Shown: positions 38,001 through 47,749 of the stretch, one piece after another
Numbering within the stretch: position 1 is the stretch's first letter
Layout of the letters: every line of letters starts with the position of its first letter
Source: Chimonanthus salicifolius
Taxonomy: Eukaryota; Streptophyta; Magnoliopsida; Laurales; Calycanthaceae
NCBI GenBank assembly: GCA_013350335.1
Contig: CM023534.1
Coordinates: forward strand, 20,851,302 to 20,915,301
Length of the DNA stretch: 64,000 bases
Direction: 5' to 3'
Notes under the pieces: generated by a model
What the model was told of the DNA's origin: nothing
What the model saw: only the letters and a program-made list of their open reading frames with translations
Databases searched by the model: none
Made by a program: the position numbers and the translations under genes

Positions 38001-38150
38001 GGTATAATTCCAGCTCTGGAAACATCTCATGCTTTGGCTTACTTGGAGAAGTTATGCCCCACTCTACCTGATGGTGCAAAAGTTGTCCTTAATTGCAGCG
38101 GCAGAGGAGATAAGGATGTTCACACGGCGATAAAATATTTAGAGGTCTGA
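22744..38150 (+). CDS. TSB: Tryptophan synthase beta subunit, plastid-type (whole gene, 5 exons)
   Basis: PLP enzyme that condenses indole with L-serine to L-tryptophan, working with the alpha subunit; plant forms act in plastids. Joining 22744-23085, 25235-25591, 33112-33554, 33957-34051 and 37975-38150 gives an uninterrupted 470 codons plus TGA, with GT-AG at every intron and the length usual for plant TSB. Visible landmarks: a Ser-rich transit-like N-terminus (about 1-60); [11 protein letters not shown]; the PLP lysine in GAHKINN (Lys165); the catalytic Glu in AETGAGQHG (Glu187); the phosphate loop VGGGSNAMG (about 309-317); [12 protein letters not shown] (Asp383); Glu428; and CSGRGDKD (Ser454). 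ATG 22744 is preferred (A at -3, G at +4), though an in-frame ATG lies at 22669. Introns of 2.1, 7.5, 0.4 and 3.9 kb carry many retroelements, but coding and splice sites are intact, so the gene is probably functional. Confidence 0.96.
23740..24708 (+). mobile_element. LINE remnant in TSB intron 1
   Basis: Heavily frameshifted plus-strand sequence. Around 24130-24260 it reads a zf-RVT-type region ([13 protein letters not shown], then NICFLCW), and before that a reverse-transcriptase thumb-like stretch. The 3' end is 'taataaaacttgcatg...ctctaaaaaaa' near 24703. 5'-truncated; no target duplication identified. Confidence 0.55.
25235..25591 (+). CDS. TSB: TSB exon 2
   Basis: 119 codons, phase 0 at both ends (tttgttttag/GAAGAA; GCAGAG/GTTCGG). 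It carries the PLP-binding lysine ([11 protein letters not shown]) and the catalytic glutamate (AETGAGQHG), then the [11 protein letters not shown] segment. Confidence 0.95.
25838..26190 (+). other. Possible small retroposon in TSB intron 2
   Basis: A CT/TTGG-rich segment, ending in an A-rich run 'caagaaaaaaggg' near 26190, stands out from the AT-rich intron. No domain is recognised and no target duplication was found, so this is a weak call. Confidence 0.25.
26973..27573 (+). mobile_element. LINE 3' fragment inside Emigrant-like element
   Basis: Plus-strand frame from 27051 to the stop at 27450 encodes a zf-RVT domain (Cys-X2-Cys in CLLCLHAS, then NHLLLHC), followed by the usual Trp-rich tail ([20 protein letters not shown]). 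The 3' UTR contains 'gcacctctggtgtctctttt' and a 12-base A run. The 5' end is truncated at 'agctttgtttggactgc'. Confidence 0.75.
27939..29110 (-). mobile_element. Second LINE 3' fragment, inverted relative to the first
   Basis: Same family as 26973-27573 but on the minus strand and longer at the 5' side. It encodes FWTDPWCDG, then a zf-RVT ([15 protein letters not shown]) in frames at 29007-28783 and 28786-28316, followed by frameshifts. Its A tail is the T run at 27940-27948. Together the two fragments make an inverted repeat of about 550 bp. Confidence 0.7.
29912..30128 (-). mobile_element. tRNA-derived SINE with 17-bp target duplication
   Basis: On the minus strand the B box 'ggttcaaacc' and an A-box-like 'ggttatcccagtagg' lie in the usual order, and the element ends in an A run (T run at 29911-29918). 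The 17-bp sequence 'taacaactatgtttatt' occurs exactly on both sides (29895-29911 and 30129-30145), so this is a precise retroposition event in TSB intron 2. Confidence 0.85.
30330..31960 (+). mobile_element. LINE remnant with internally triplicated zf-RVT
   Basis: The frame from 30420 encodes the pre-zf-RVT segment ([14 protein letters not shown]). The frame from 30659 continues with [20 protein letters not shown], the zf-RVT start. That part is then repeated (see 30755-31525). The 3' end 'ggtttccataacctttcaag' plus A run lies near 31955. Frameshifts and stops rule out activity. Confidence 0.65.
30755..31525 (+). repeat. Three tandem copies (about 246-268 bp) within LINE
   Basis: The phrase 'ttggaaactaccggtctctt' (copy 2 has 'tactgg') starts at 30775, 31043 and 31289, with everything between repeated nearly unchanged. 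The same LINE coding piece therefore appears three times in intron 2 of TSB. Confidence 0.9.
31987..33010 (+). mobile_element. Retroposon with LINE-type 3' end and target duplication
   Basis: Flanked by direct 'ctgatctgtt' repeats (31977-31986 and 33011-33020) and ending in a 10-base A run. The last 60 bp ('gcacttctggtgctttt' and 'ataaccatttaaaa') match the 3' ends of the LINE fragments at 27520 and 27960. The first 850 bp are GC-richer, C/T-rich and encode no RT. This looks like an internally deleted or non-autonomous LINE derivative (5' part joined to 3' tail). Confidence 0.6.
33112..33554 (+). CDS. TSB: TSB exon 3
   Basis: 443 bases (147 codons plus 2). Acceptor ccatgcag/GTAAGG, donor GCAGG/GTAATA. 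Encodes [29 protein letters not shown], the PLP-phosphate glycine loop [10 protein letters not shown] and [14 protein letters not shown]. Confidence 0.95.
33957..34051 (+). CDS. TSB: TSB exon 4
   Basis: 95 bases. Acceptor ctaaacag/CTTGGA, donor TGGAAG/GTGATT. It completes a split Gly codon and encodes [15 protein letters not shown], then [15 protein letters not shown]. It ends one base into an Ala codon. Confidence 0.93.
34564..37388 (-). mobile_element. 5'-truncated L1-type LINE in TSB intron 4
   Basis: A 2.8-kb minus-strand insertion bounded by exact 17-bp duplications 'aagttaatctgactctt' (34547-34563 and 37389-37405). In order it encodes reverse transcriptase ([45 protein letters not shown], then FADD in a shifted frame after a TAG), the thumb, a zf-RVT ([18 protein letters not shown]) and a plant-LINE RNase H with FNVDG, ESNEAE, EGDSTNA and VADFF acidic residues. 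ORF1, the endonuclease and the start of RT are missing. At least one frameshift and a stop break the polyprotein, so it is inactive. The sharp duplication shows the exact insertion point. Confidence 0.92.
37591..37845 (+). repeat. Imperfect tandem repeat in TSB intron 4
   Basis: 'attgggattcatgatggttg' recurs at about 37595, 37719 and (with 'gatgattg') 37808, each preceded by a TTCT-rich run and 'aaatta'. Periods are about 124 and 88 bp. It ends 130 bp before exon 5. Confidence 0.75.
37975..38150 (+). CDS. TSB: TSB exon 5
   Basis: 176 bases with TGA at 38148-38150. Acceptor ccttatgcag/CTTTCA. Encodes [20 protein letters not shown] and the C-terminal NCSGRGDKD motif. Confidence 0.95.
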
Positions 38151-38266
38151 TGTATTTGCATTCAATGTCTTAATCCATCAGTGGCAGGATCATTCTTTTC
38201 CTTCAAATTTGTGTTGGATGACAGAATGGTTTTGCTCCAGTAGTGTTGTATCTGCACTTAGGATTT

Positions 38267-38294
38267 AATAAAACCATTGAGAAGCTTTAATAAA
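38267..38294 (+). terminator. TSB: Polyadenylation signals of TSB
   Basis: Two AATAAA hexamers (38267 and 38289) lie 117-139 bp after the TGA, at normal distance for a plant 3' UTR. The cleavage site is not defined by sequence. Confidence 0.5.
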
Positions 38295-38454
38295 AACATT
38301 ATGGAGTTCTTTTCATCTCTGGTAATTCATTTCCTTTGCTGATAATCTGAAGCTAAAAGTTTCATCTCTGCCTTTCCCGACTCCAAAAATATATACAGTT
38401 GGTGTTGGATAAATTTTAAATGTAAGCCTGTTTACTTTGAGGTGCTCATGTTTT

Positions 38455-38682
38455 ACAACCACAAATGTTGCATGCTTGAGTCATGTCATTAATTAAAAAG
38501 GTTAAAAAAAAAACTTTTGAAGCTAGGATTTAGTACGATATGATGGGTCCATTTTGTATGTCTTCTGCTTTACAACTGTGTAAATGTTGCACGCTTGAAT
38601 CATGATACTAATTAAAAAAAAATTGAAGTTAGGATCTAGTACGAATGAGGGGGCCATCTTATATGTCTTCTGCTTTACGACG
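38455..38682 (+). repeat. Tandem duplication, about 119-bp unit
   Basis: 'aaatgttgcatgcttgagtc' at 38463 recurs as 'aaatgttgcacgcttgaatc' at 38582. Both units end 'tatgtcttctgctttac'. Just downstream of the TSB 3' UTR. Confidence 0.8.
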
Positions 38683-39149
38683 CCGTAACCATCCATCCAA
38701 GGATTAATGCATCGGCTAATACGTATCGGAGCGCAATGCAAAGGCCGATATGCTATGTTGCATTGCGCGAGGCAATTTCTTGGTTGCAGCAGTGTCAGTT
38801 GCGGCTGGTATAGGCCGTAAAGGACATTGGATCGGTGGTTTTTTTTTTAAAAAAAGATATGTGGGGCCCATAGAGAGATCAACTTATGATCTTTCTTGCT
38901 CCTCTTTCACAAAAGTAGTTGACTGTGTTGAGAGAGGAAGAAAAAATTTCTAAAGCCCATCTTTGCCCATTTGGACATCATTTTGAAGCGATTTTCGCCT
39001 TTTTTGTGAGATCTACGCTGTTTAAGTTTGAGTTCTTCGTTGAATCTTTTACTCTTTAAATTTTTTTTATGGGATTTTTGAAGATCTTCATTTATCAAGG
39101 TATTAACTTTTAAAGGATTCATTTTTCTCTCATTTGTGATTTTAGGAGA
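38683..39149. other. TSB downstream flank, nothing recognised
   Basis: Contains a few TATCGG/GGCCGATA words near 38710-38750 that link it to the repeat islands elsewhere. One 67-codon plus frame (38750-38953) has no recognisable domain. Confidence 0.3.
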
Positions 39150-40040
39150 TAAATATGATGTTTAAATATTAGATCTCATGAATTTATAATTGTTTAATTT
39201 AATTTGGTTTTTTAGTCTAAGGTAAATAAACATTTGGTGTTTTTTTGAAATGAATCATTGTTTTTATTTAATCATTTAATTTTAGGTGTAATGGAGGTGT
39301 GATTTTGTGTGTTACATTTTTTTTTTTAATATTTTTTCCAAATTTTTATGAATTTTTTTGGCGAAATGAAATTTATGGATGAAGTTGTTTAAAATGGGTG
39401 AATATATTTGGGAATGGTTGATGTAGTGTTTAGAATCTTAAGGTAGTGTATAAATATTTGATCTCATGTTTTTTTTTATCTCAATTCGAATTTTTTGTAT
39501 AAGGTAGAAATAATTCTTTGTTTTTATTTAATCATTCAATTTTAGTGTGATGGAAGCGTAATTTGTGTCACATTTTTGAAAATATTGTTTCCAAATTTTT
39601 CATGATTTTTTTTTGTTGAAATGAAATTCATGGGTTAAGTTGTTTAAAATAGGTGTAATGTGTTTAGGAATAGTTGATGTAGTGTTTAAGATCTTAATGT
39701 AGTCTTTAAATGTTAGATTTTATACATTTATCATTTTTTAATTTAATCCAATTTTTTTGGTCTAAAGTAAATGAAAAAATGGAGGTTTTTGGAAATAAAT
39801 ATTTGTTTTTATTTGATCATTCAATGGATGTGTAATTTTGTGTGTTACATTTTTTAAAATATTTTTCTAAATTTTTCATGAATTTTTTTGGTTGAAATAA
39901 AATTTATGGATGAAGTTATTTAAAATGGGTGTGTAATGCCTTTATGAATTGGTTGTTGTAGTGCTTAAATGTTTAATCTCATCCATGTGTAATTTTTTTA
40001 ATCATAATCTGAATTTGGTATAAAGTAGATAAACAATTGG
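39150..40040. repeat. Satellite-like array, about 3.5 units of 255-290 bp
   Basis: Landmarks 'agatctcatg', 'tttttatttaatcatt' and 'aaatttttcatgaatttttt' recur at about 255-290-bp steps (for example 39171, 39460, 39715 and 39973). Units are diverged and very T-rich. No coding. Confidence 0.75.
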
Positions 40041-40430
40041 AGATTTTTGAAAAAGTTAAGAGACGATTCCAGAGTTTCTGCTCCCAAACCTAGAACACAG
40101 GTCAACACTGTCAAGACAGTTGGTCCGATTCTATCAAAACATGCTGAATATTGAAACACCTTATGGATCTCTTATCCAAAAAGTTGGATTACGATTGGAA
40201 GTTGTTCTTCATGTAATTCTTTCAACCATTCTCTTGAGGATTACCCAAAGGGCCAAAAGACTTAGTAGGCGTGGGTTCAGATATCCTCTCTTCCTATTTC
40301 TGGAAAAAATCATCCTTGACAATGATAATCTTGACCTTGTTTCTCCAACTACCCCTAACAAAAGTGGAAAGGCATTCTCATCAATGATGAAACAACTAGC
40401 AAAACTAAGGAATTCAAGTGAAGGGGTTAG
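40041..40430 (+). other. Open frame of unknown origin before the TRIM
   Basis: A 107-codon plus frame starts at 40120 and runs into the TRIM. Its Arg/Lys-rich C-terminal half could be part of a LINE ORF1-like protein, but no zinc knuckle or other motif is visible. Uncertain. Confidence 0.2.
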
Positions 40431-40791
40431 TGTTGGGGTGTGAACGAATCCCACATTGATTGTGAGAGGAGAAAACTAAAGACTTATAAGGGACTGTGTC
40501 ACTCCACCTACCACTCTATCAAAGTATCAGGTTAGTCTTTTGGGCTTGAAGACCAATCTTAATAGTGATATCAGAGACGGGTCTCCAAGCCACTGCATAT
40601 GGACTTAGGGATCTCCTAGTCGAATGGGATGATCAGCGATATTTTATCAGCCCGAGACCCTTGTTCGAGGGGGATTGTTGGGGTGCGAATGAGTCCCACA
40701 TTCATTGTGAGGAAAAAACTAAAGACTTATAAGAGACTGGATCACTCCACCTATTAAACTAGTTTTTTAGACTAGAAGTCCAATCCTAATA
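40431..40791 (+). mobile_element. TRIM retrotransposon
   Basis: Two direct terminal repeats of about 115-135 bp start TGTTGGGGTGTGAACGA (40431) and TGTTGGGGTGCGAATGA (40676). Directly after the first is 'gtgatatcagagac', close to the initiator Met-tRNA primer site (TGGTATCAGAGC). Before the second is a purine-rich 'cgagggggat' polypurine tract. The internal part is only about 110 bp and non-coding, the definition of a TRIM. Flanks 'gttag' and 'gttta' may be a degraded 5-bp duplication. Confidence 0.85.
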
Positions 40792-41022
40792 GTTTAATTG
40801 AAAATTATGGAGCCATCTAACAAGTAGGACCATCCTGCTAACCAATCAACAAACAAATTCTCTTTGCTTACTAACCGTGGCAGATGATAGCATAACTCTC
40901 AAGCATGGTGATCAAGTTGCTACTGTCTTAGAGTCATTGCAGTCCCCCATTGTGACAGAGCACATCTCACCAGTAAACGAAGTTGAGCAAACAGGGAGTG
41001 GAAGAAGACAAACCTTTAAATG

Positions 41023-41110
41023 ATCATATTATCATGGAATGTCAGGGGTCTCAACAGACCAAGAATGCAAAAGGAAGTTAAAGGTATGTTCATATCTTCT
41101 CAACCTGATA
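41023..41110 (+). mobile_element. LINE endonuclease start, copy A
   Basis: The plus strand reads MIILSWNVRGLNRPRMQKEV, the N-terminus of a plant L1 apurinic-type endonuclease (SWNVRGLN). It breaks off near 41110, where another LINE piece is inserted. The same sequence recurs at 63138. Confidence 0.7.
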
Positions 41111-41216
41111 AAGAGAAAAAAATTATTAAAAAGAGAAGAAAATATTAAAAAAAAATCAACATTTCAAAATGCTTTTCTTGTGATCTTCTTTTCCTATTCC
41201 TTCTATGTTGCAGGGT

Positions 41217-41860
41217 TGAAACCAAGAAATATTTGTTTGACAAAAGGTCTAAGAGACATAGACCTAACTGACAAGAAAAAAACATCAAAACAACAAGAGA
41301 ACACAAAAAACTAAAAATAAAACACCACTAGAACACAACAAGCTATTCTCCTGGTAACTGGAAGGTGCCACAATTTGATCCACCAACATCGTTCTTCGCA
41401 AAAAAGTCTGCCACACCATTGGTTGTACTACTGATGTGAACAAACGACACCTCTCGGCCCGAGATCAAATCCTTAAACTCCCTAACCAAGGTAATTAACC
41501 TCCATAGGGGGCGCTTCAACCCCCCGGCCCATTTAATGGCATTTGAAGAGTCACTCTCAACCACAAGATTTCCTCCCCTAAAGTCGGTTCCTAAGGTCAA
41601 GGCTCTCCTAATGCTAAGAAGTTCAGCATCATCTGAATCTATGATCCCCACTGATTTTGAGAAAATCACACGTGAGGACCCAAATGATCTCTAAGGACAC
41701 CTGCGATCCCAGGAGGGCCAGGCTTACCCCTTGCTGCCCCATCCACATTAAATTTCATCGTCCTACAGGTGGAGGGGACAAATCTGTCATATTCACACGA
41801 TTCTGAGGTCTGGACATCATACCACCCTCCCAGCACTAAATGAGGTCTGAGGCTTTAAAT
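41217..41860 (-). mobile_element. LINE RNase H and 3' UTR fragment
   Basis: The minus-strand frame 41669-41343, with an upstream part in another frame (KFNVDGAARGKPGPPGIAGVL), is a plant-LINE RNase H: acidic residues in FNVDG, DDAELLSIRRAL, ESDSSNA and VADFFAK. A frameshift lies near 41668. It interrupts the copy A repeat (41023-41110 and 41925-42660). Confidence 0.7.
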
Positions 41861-41924
41861 TCTTTAAATTTCTTATTGGCGCAAAGCCAGACAATCAGTC
41901 TCAATTACAACAATGTGCATGCTA

Positions 41925-42660
41925 CTGCTCTAAACATCTTTCCTAGAAAATTGGAAGAATTATTCAAATATTTCTCACTGCAGTTGAGCTAGAATTTGGC
42001 TGGCTTGGAAAATGAAATTAATGTTTTTATTCTTAATGTAGAAATTTAGAAAATTGGCTCATTGGCCTCCTTCATTAACCTTGTATATATAGAAAATACA
42101 AGCCCCTCTAAGGGGGAAAGAATCAATCAACAAATCAATTATAAATCCGTAATTGGGAAACTACCGAATAATGAGACACACTTATAGAATCAAATCTTCA
42201 AAAATACTTTTAGTTAAATGTAGTAGAAACTTCTTTGCTAATTTCATATGTCATGTGCATTATGAGCAAGTAATTAACTAATATTCATGGTATTTAGACA
42301 ATGTGGGTAGGATCTTGCTGTAGAGATTCATTAATGACTTGTTATGTTTCTATTCTGGTCCATTGGCTTTGAAACTTTTCGCATGTTAGTCGGATTAAAA
42401 ACACTTGCATTTAGGATAATACCAATGGAAATGGCTACCTTGTCAAGAGTGAGAGCACTTAGAGGAGTTCAGTGGTGGGTCAACTTAGTATGAGATAGGT
42501 AAAAGTGCTTGATTTAGCATATTAATCAAGTCTTTAACATAAGATGTATGAGGTCTTGGATTTAAGTCACTCTTAGCACAAGGGCCACTCACGTAGTTTT
42601 ACCCAATGTGTGAATAAAGAGGTTAGCACATGGTCCAAGGATTAATCAGGTACTCTAAAA
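41925..42660 (+). repeat. Dispersed repeat shared with 63265-64000
   Basis: From 'actgctctaaacatctttcc' onward this matches 63265 to the window end nearly base for base, with small indels. The first 80 bp are the tail of a LINE endonuclease; the rest is non-coding ('cattggcctcc', 'aagcccctctaaggggg'). Confidence 0.85.
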
Positions 42661-43069
42661 GGCCTGGATATTTTGGTCTTAAAAAAAAAATAGGTATTAA
42701 AAAAAAATTAGGTCTTTAACAAGTATATAATATCATGCCAATAACTTGATTCAAAATGGTAACCAATCACAATGCTCATTTCCATTACAAGTCGAGAATG
42801 GCAGAGAAGTCTCTTTTCAACTTTTTATTGGAATTCCACATTTTAATTTATTTATAATAGTAGTTGATGATTATAAAGTTTAAGGACACTAAATACAATT
42901 GACCAATAGATATACATTTATTTTTAGATAAACCATACATCTCTCTTGGTTGTTAACATCTCAAGAGAGAACAGTGTACAATCCTAGAGTAGCAGTGTAG
43001 GAAATTATTGTCTAATTCAGCCCACTCAACTTGAAACTCTATTGAGTCTAAATGATTCCTTGAGTGGAG

Positions 43070-43254
43070 TCAAGAAGTAGTTGAATCGTCGGAGTTGATG
43101 GCCGTTTCAATATCCTTCTCACCACGGGCGCTGCAGTTTACTACCACCTTAGTACCATTGGCCAAAGTTGGACAAAGCTTAGACAGGAAAGACAATGCAT
43201 ATGATGCCTCTAATCCTGGGATTATGCCCTCTAATCTGCTTAGCCGATGGTAAG
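43070..43254 (-). pseudogene. TSB-like pseudogene exon 5
   Basis: Acceptor gtgaaattgcag, then YHRLSRLEGIIPGLEASYAL and VNCSARGEKD, ending in a divergent tail and TGA at 43070. By eye 36 of the first 53 residues equal the intact TSB exon 5; no stop inside. Confidence 0.85.
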
Positions 43255-43309
43255 CTGCAATTTCACAAAACCAACAAAATTCTTGTAGTTTACAACTCTG
43301 TTCAGGCAA

Positions 43310-44098
43310 ATTACCACTTGTAGCTCAGCAGTAGGTGATTTTGAACAGGATCTTTCTCCAAATTTTTTAATTGGGGTTAATTGAAGAATCTACCGGAAGT
43401 CGAGTTTCCGTAGTTAACCAAGTCTGGCCGAGAAAGATGAATCAAGCCGATTAGACTATAAGATGAGAAGAACTTAAAGTAAGAGATTCTCAAAGAGCAA
43501 GGGTAGATGGCATTCTCCGAACAAAGGTGGAGAACACCACCTTTTTACAGTAGAGAAGAAGATTCACACTTTGCGGGCCCGCTCACTTACTCCTTGAGAA
43601 TGGATCTAAATAGAAGAAGTTGAACTTCTCCAAAAGATATCTCCCCAATTCTCTCCCTCTTATTGTAGCCTGATCAGACTCGGTCGATTTTTTCAACTCA
43701 GTTGATGTTTTAGTTGAGTACAATTTTTGAGTTTTCGACCTTGGTTTCAATAATGATGGGGTTATTGGAACAAGGCATGTTGAAAGAATGGCCCAATGAT
43801 GATTTGTTCCTATTAACGGAAATTTTTCACCCAATTAACTTTTCGAAATTGTATTTTGCATTAGATGTTATCTTCCCTAATTAAGGGATTGTAAATTGAT
43901 TTTAATTGGTTCTTTCCTCCTCTGTGAGATTTGTAATTTCTATTTTTACAAATGTCAATGATAGAGGAGATGAGCCATTTTCCGGAAACTCTACAGTTTC
44001 AATCATGAAAATGTCCTTCATGTTGGTAAATTCACTGTGCAGGTCCTATTTAGTAACCACAACAAAAATCCAAATATTTGGAGTCGCATTATTATTAC
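43310..44098. other. Pseudogene intron 4, nothing recognised
   Basis: AT-rich with no TE motif seen. The open frame 43583-43834 (minus) has no family match. Confidence 0.4.
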
Positions 44099-44194
44099 CA
44101 TTTATAGCTTCTTGATCGGTAACAGTGTAGAACTCAGCTCGCCCCATGTCTTTAAGGAAGCTAAGCTTTGGACCCACTCCTGGACATTTGTAGC
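44099..44194 (-). pseudogene. TSB-like pseudogene exon 4
   Basis: Reads YKCPGVGPKLSFLKD, then GRAEFYTVTDQEAIN, matching TSB exon 4. Acceptor tttttacag and donor AAATG/GTAATA exist, but the exon is 96 rather than 95 bases, so using this acceptor shifts the frame. Asp and Glu of the [10 protein letters not shown] motif are lost. Confidence 0.8.
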
Positions 44195-44506
44195 CTGTAA
44201 AAATAATGAATCAATGATCAGTAGACATTTCATTACAATTCTAAACAAATGAGTAAATATACCAGGCATTCTTTGAAAATTTTATGAGAGTTAGACAAGA
44301 GTTCAAGAATTCGAAATTCAGACTCGACTCAGAATTCCATTGAGTTGAGAAATTTAGTTAATTTTTCAAAATAAAAAATTGAAAAAAAAACTTCTTTAAC
44401 TTGTTTGACTCGAAATTCTGTCAAAGCAATTCAACTCAAACTGACTTGGATGAGCTTTTTTGAGTTTTTAAATTGTGGACTTAACTGAGCTGAGTCAAAT
44501 ACTTAC

Positions 44507-44942
44507 CCTGTTGAAATAGAGTAAGGCACAATAATCTGACCATCTTCATCTTGCAAGAGATAGCTCATTGCTCCATGATAAGCTCCTACTTCTCCTGTTG
44601 ATAGAGTGGCAGAATGTCTCCCAATCTCTAGCCCTTTTCCTCCAGCTTCCACACCAATTAGCCTCACATCCTCATCTCCTAAAAATTCATGAAATAAACC
44701 CATTGCATTGGAGCCACCTCCCACACATGCAAGCAAGACATCAAGTTTACCACCCCATTTCTCCATTGCTTGCCTTCCTTGTTTCTTTTCCAATCACAGA
44801 TTGGAATTCTCTCACCATGGTCGGACATGGATGCGGCCCGACGACGGTTCCAGACGAGTAGAAGCTGGTCTCCAAGTGTCCGACCCAATCGCGGAACTGC
44901 ATCTACCATTGCATCTTTAAATGCTCCATCAACTTGCTTAAC
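44507..44942 (-). pseudogene. TSB-like pseudogene exon 3
   Basis: Strong donor ACAGG/GTAAGT. The sequence aligns throughout ([52 protein letters not shown]) only if two single-base insertions (about 44894 and 44773) are skipped. Nine bases near the start are absent, giving 436 instead of 443 bases. Confidence 0.85.
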
Positions 44943-45261
44943 CTTCAACCAAGCATGAATTGTAGATTTTAAGATGTATGGGATTGTGAAAAAATGTCTG
45001 AAATTTTACACTAACTCTTACGTTACAGCCAAGTGAACAGTTAGTGGATGATATGTGCCGATTATCTGTGAAGAAAGGACAATATTTCATGAAACTGAAA
45101 TTTTCATAATTAAAATCACAAATTAAAAGGGATGAAACTCCAACAAACCCCCTATTTATGTCTTACCCTAAATATCCAAGTGATCTCTACCTTGGCATCA
45201 GTTCTTCAAAAATAGGAGATTACAAAGTTTTTTCTCTCTCTTCCTCACTGATTTTCTCTAT

Positions 45262-46378
45262 GGCTGCGTTTGTTTGAGGTGAATTGAGGGGGGAACACGG
45301 GTAACCCTCAGATTCCCATGTTTGTTACCGAGAGGGTAGAGGTAAATATTTAGATTTTATCGCCCAATGGAACTCAATGCAAATCAAATTTTAATCTAAC
45401 GTCTTTATTTTTAATTATTTTTAATTTATTATAAAAATAATTTGCATAAAATAAAAGAAATATTTTTAACATTATACTTATAAAAAAATTCTATTTGATT
45501 TAAGTAATTAAAATATGGGTTGATCAAAAAAAAAAATTAATTTGAGTTAAAATAGAATGATGCCTTATACAACACTATCCTTATTCTTTTATCACTATTT
45601 GATGATTTTTTAAAAGTAATTCTTTATAACAATATATTTTAAAAGTGGATATTTTCTTTTATAAATGTCTTTTTGCTTAAACATATCAATATAATATTTA
45701 TAGGTCCAATTATGCACTTAATTGCAATAATTCGACTGTGACTCAATTTAAAGCGACCTAAATTAGCTGCCTTGAATTGAAAATGAATTAGAATTTTAAA
45801 AATAAATTCAGTTATATAGTCCAACATAGGCTTACTGAAATATTTTCACTTATAAATGAATTTTTAGGCTCTATTACTCAATTTCACAGTTTTTTAATAT
45901 TTTTTCAAAAAAAAAAATTAAAATATTTTAGTCACATGTGTTGAAAATTCCAGCAATTTGAATGGAAAGTCCATCTCATTCCAACTGTGGGGTTCTTAAT
46001 ATTAATTTTATCTTAGTTATAATTTATTAACTTGAATTTTTTTATAAACTCAATTGTTTATTTTAATTATAATTATGAGAAAAAATCTATAGAAAATTTT
46101 ATAATATTATTATAAGATATATTGTTAATTTTTATGGCAATTTCTATTGAAAGTCCAATGTAAAAGAGAAAAAATTATTTATTTATTATATGAATTTATT
46201 AAAAATTATAAATTCTCATAAAATTGTTAATATATCAGTTTTCTCTATTTACAGGTTACCAAATATGATTTTTTACCTTTAAATTAAGTTCTAACTTTTT
46301 CACTCTAATTACTAAATAAGATAATAGTAACACTTGTAAAAAGTAATCACAATTGATTACCCACCTCTGGTTATCCAA
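45262..46378 (+). mobile_element. Truncated relative of the Tourist/PIF-like element
   Basis: It starts GGCTGCGTTTGTTTGAGG, like the 58954 element (GGCTGCGTTTGGATG), and its right part ('ttaccaaatatgatttttta' ... 'attactaaataagataa') matches the right end of that element. The terminal repeat at the right end is missing. No coding. In the intron between pseudogene exons 2 and 3. Confidence 0.5.
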
Positions 46379-46813
46379 CCATCCAAAATTTATCTCTCAG
46401 GCAGCCTATATCTCTCTACAAAACTCTCTCTCTTCGAACACATAGCAAACTCTCTGTGGTACCCAAGAGGGGCGCCACCCACAAGAGTCCCTTTCGTGTA
46501 CTAAGTTCTCAACCGACAGTTGCAAACGAATAAGGAATTAGAGAAATGTCTGTGAAGGAGAGAATAAATAGGAGTCCAGAGCAACTAGGACTCCAATAAT
46601 GGAGCCACACCTCTGACAATTTGCAATTTGGTCATTTTAAAAGATTATTAGGGATACTCATATATCTTTTTATCACTTAAATGATGATAAATAAAAGAAA
46701 AAATATAATATCCTTCTGTTATAAAAATTATTATAAACATAGTTGGGTCCTAAAAATAGGTGGGTCCTTGAATTTGTCGAAAAATAGTTTATACAGTACA
46801 AGAAATGAAATAT

Positions 46814-47171
46814 TTGAGCACCGAGTAGCTTCATTTGCATGACATTGTAGGACTGTCTCTTAAAGTCTTGTGCGCCCATGTATACGGTACACTGCATGGC
46901 CAGCCTAGAGCAGGCGGCGGCACAAGCCAAGCCATGTTGTCCGGCGGCGGTGGCTGCCACCACTCTCTTCCGCCCCATGCGCTTTGCCAGGCATAGCCTG
47001 AGCAATAGCACTGTTGATCTTATGTTCACCTGTGTGGTTGAGATCCTCCCTCTTTAAGTAAATCTCTGGCCCCTCTCCATTAAACTTCTTTTAATAATCT
47101 GTCAACCTCTCGGCAAAATAAAGAGGCGTCTCTCGCCCCACGTAGTCCCTCAGTGTCGTTGCTAATTCCAT
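46814..47171 (-). pseudogene. TSB-like pseudogene exon 2, downstream copy
   Basis: Full length plus one base. TAA at 47091-47093, GAH changed to GEH next to the PLP lysine, a 1-base insertion at about 46990, and the donor changed from CAG/GT to CAA/AT at 46812-46814. It alone keeps the second half ([18 protein letters not shown]..., [11 protein letters not shown]), where the catalytic Glu and a Gly are both Ala. Confidence 0.85.
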
Positions 47172-47322
47172 CTGCACCATTCATTTCATCAACTATTTAC
47201 TCTTTCATTTAAAGAAAAATTTTCTATCTAATATTCTAATTCCATAAAATAGGTCATGAAGATTTAAATTTGAACTTATGAACTCAGATGATCATATAAA
47301 AACTAAGTTCTATCTAAATCTC

Positions 47323-47346
47323 ACATATATATATATATATATATAT
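47323..47346. repeat. (TA)n microsatellite
   Basis: About 12 TA dinucleotides in unit 1. The matching place in unit 2 (50946) has a T run instead. Confidence 0.85.
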
Positions 47347-47749
47347 TTAACGGTAATAAATAGAATGAATTATATTAAAAAGAAAAATTATACATGAGGA
47401 GACCGCGAAAGGTCAAAGAGGCATGGACCCAAGAGAAGCAAAGAGAGACATCCAAAAGTACATGAGAAAAACGCCTAATTTAGTAGAGTCCACCCCAATT
47501 GTCTATCGTTGGACTGCAGTGAAAGAGACCTCTCCTCCCGAATATGATGCCAATTCTATGTTTTCCATTGAATCTCTGATACTCTCTCCGTTGCTATTAT
47601 ATTTGCTATTTTTACATATCTCAACAAAAATATCTTTATTTATTTACCAACTAATAATCAATTTTTCTGAGTAAAGAGGCTTGGAGAGCCTCCCTAAACA
47701 CGAACTAAGTCTACTCGGAGGTTTTCTTTGTTATATGATGAATAAAAAT

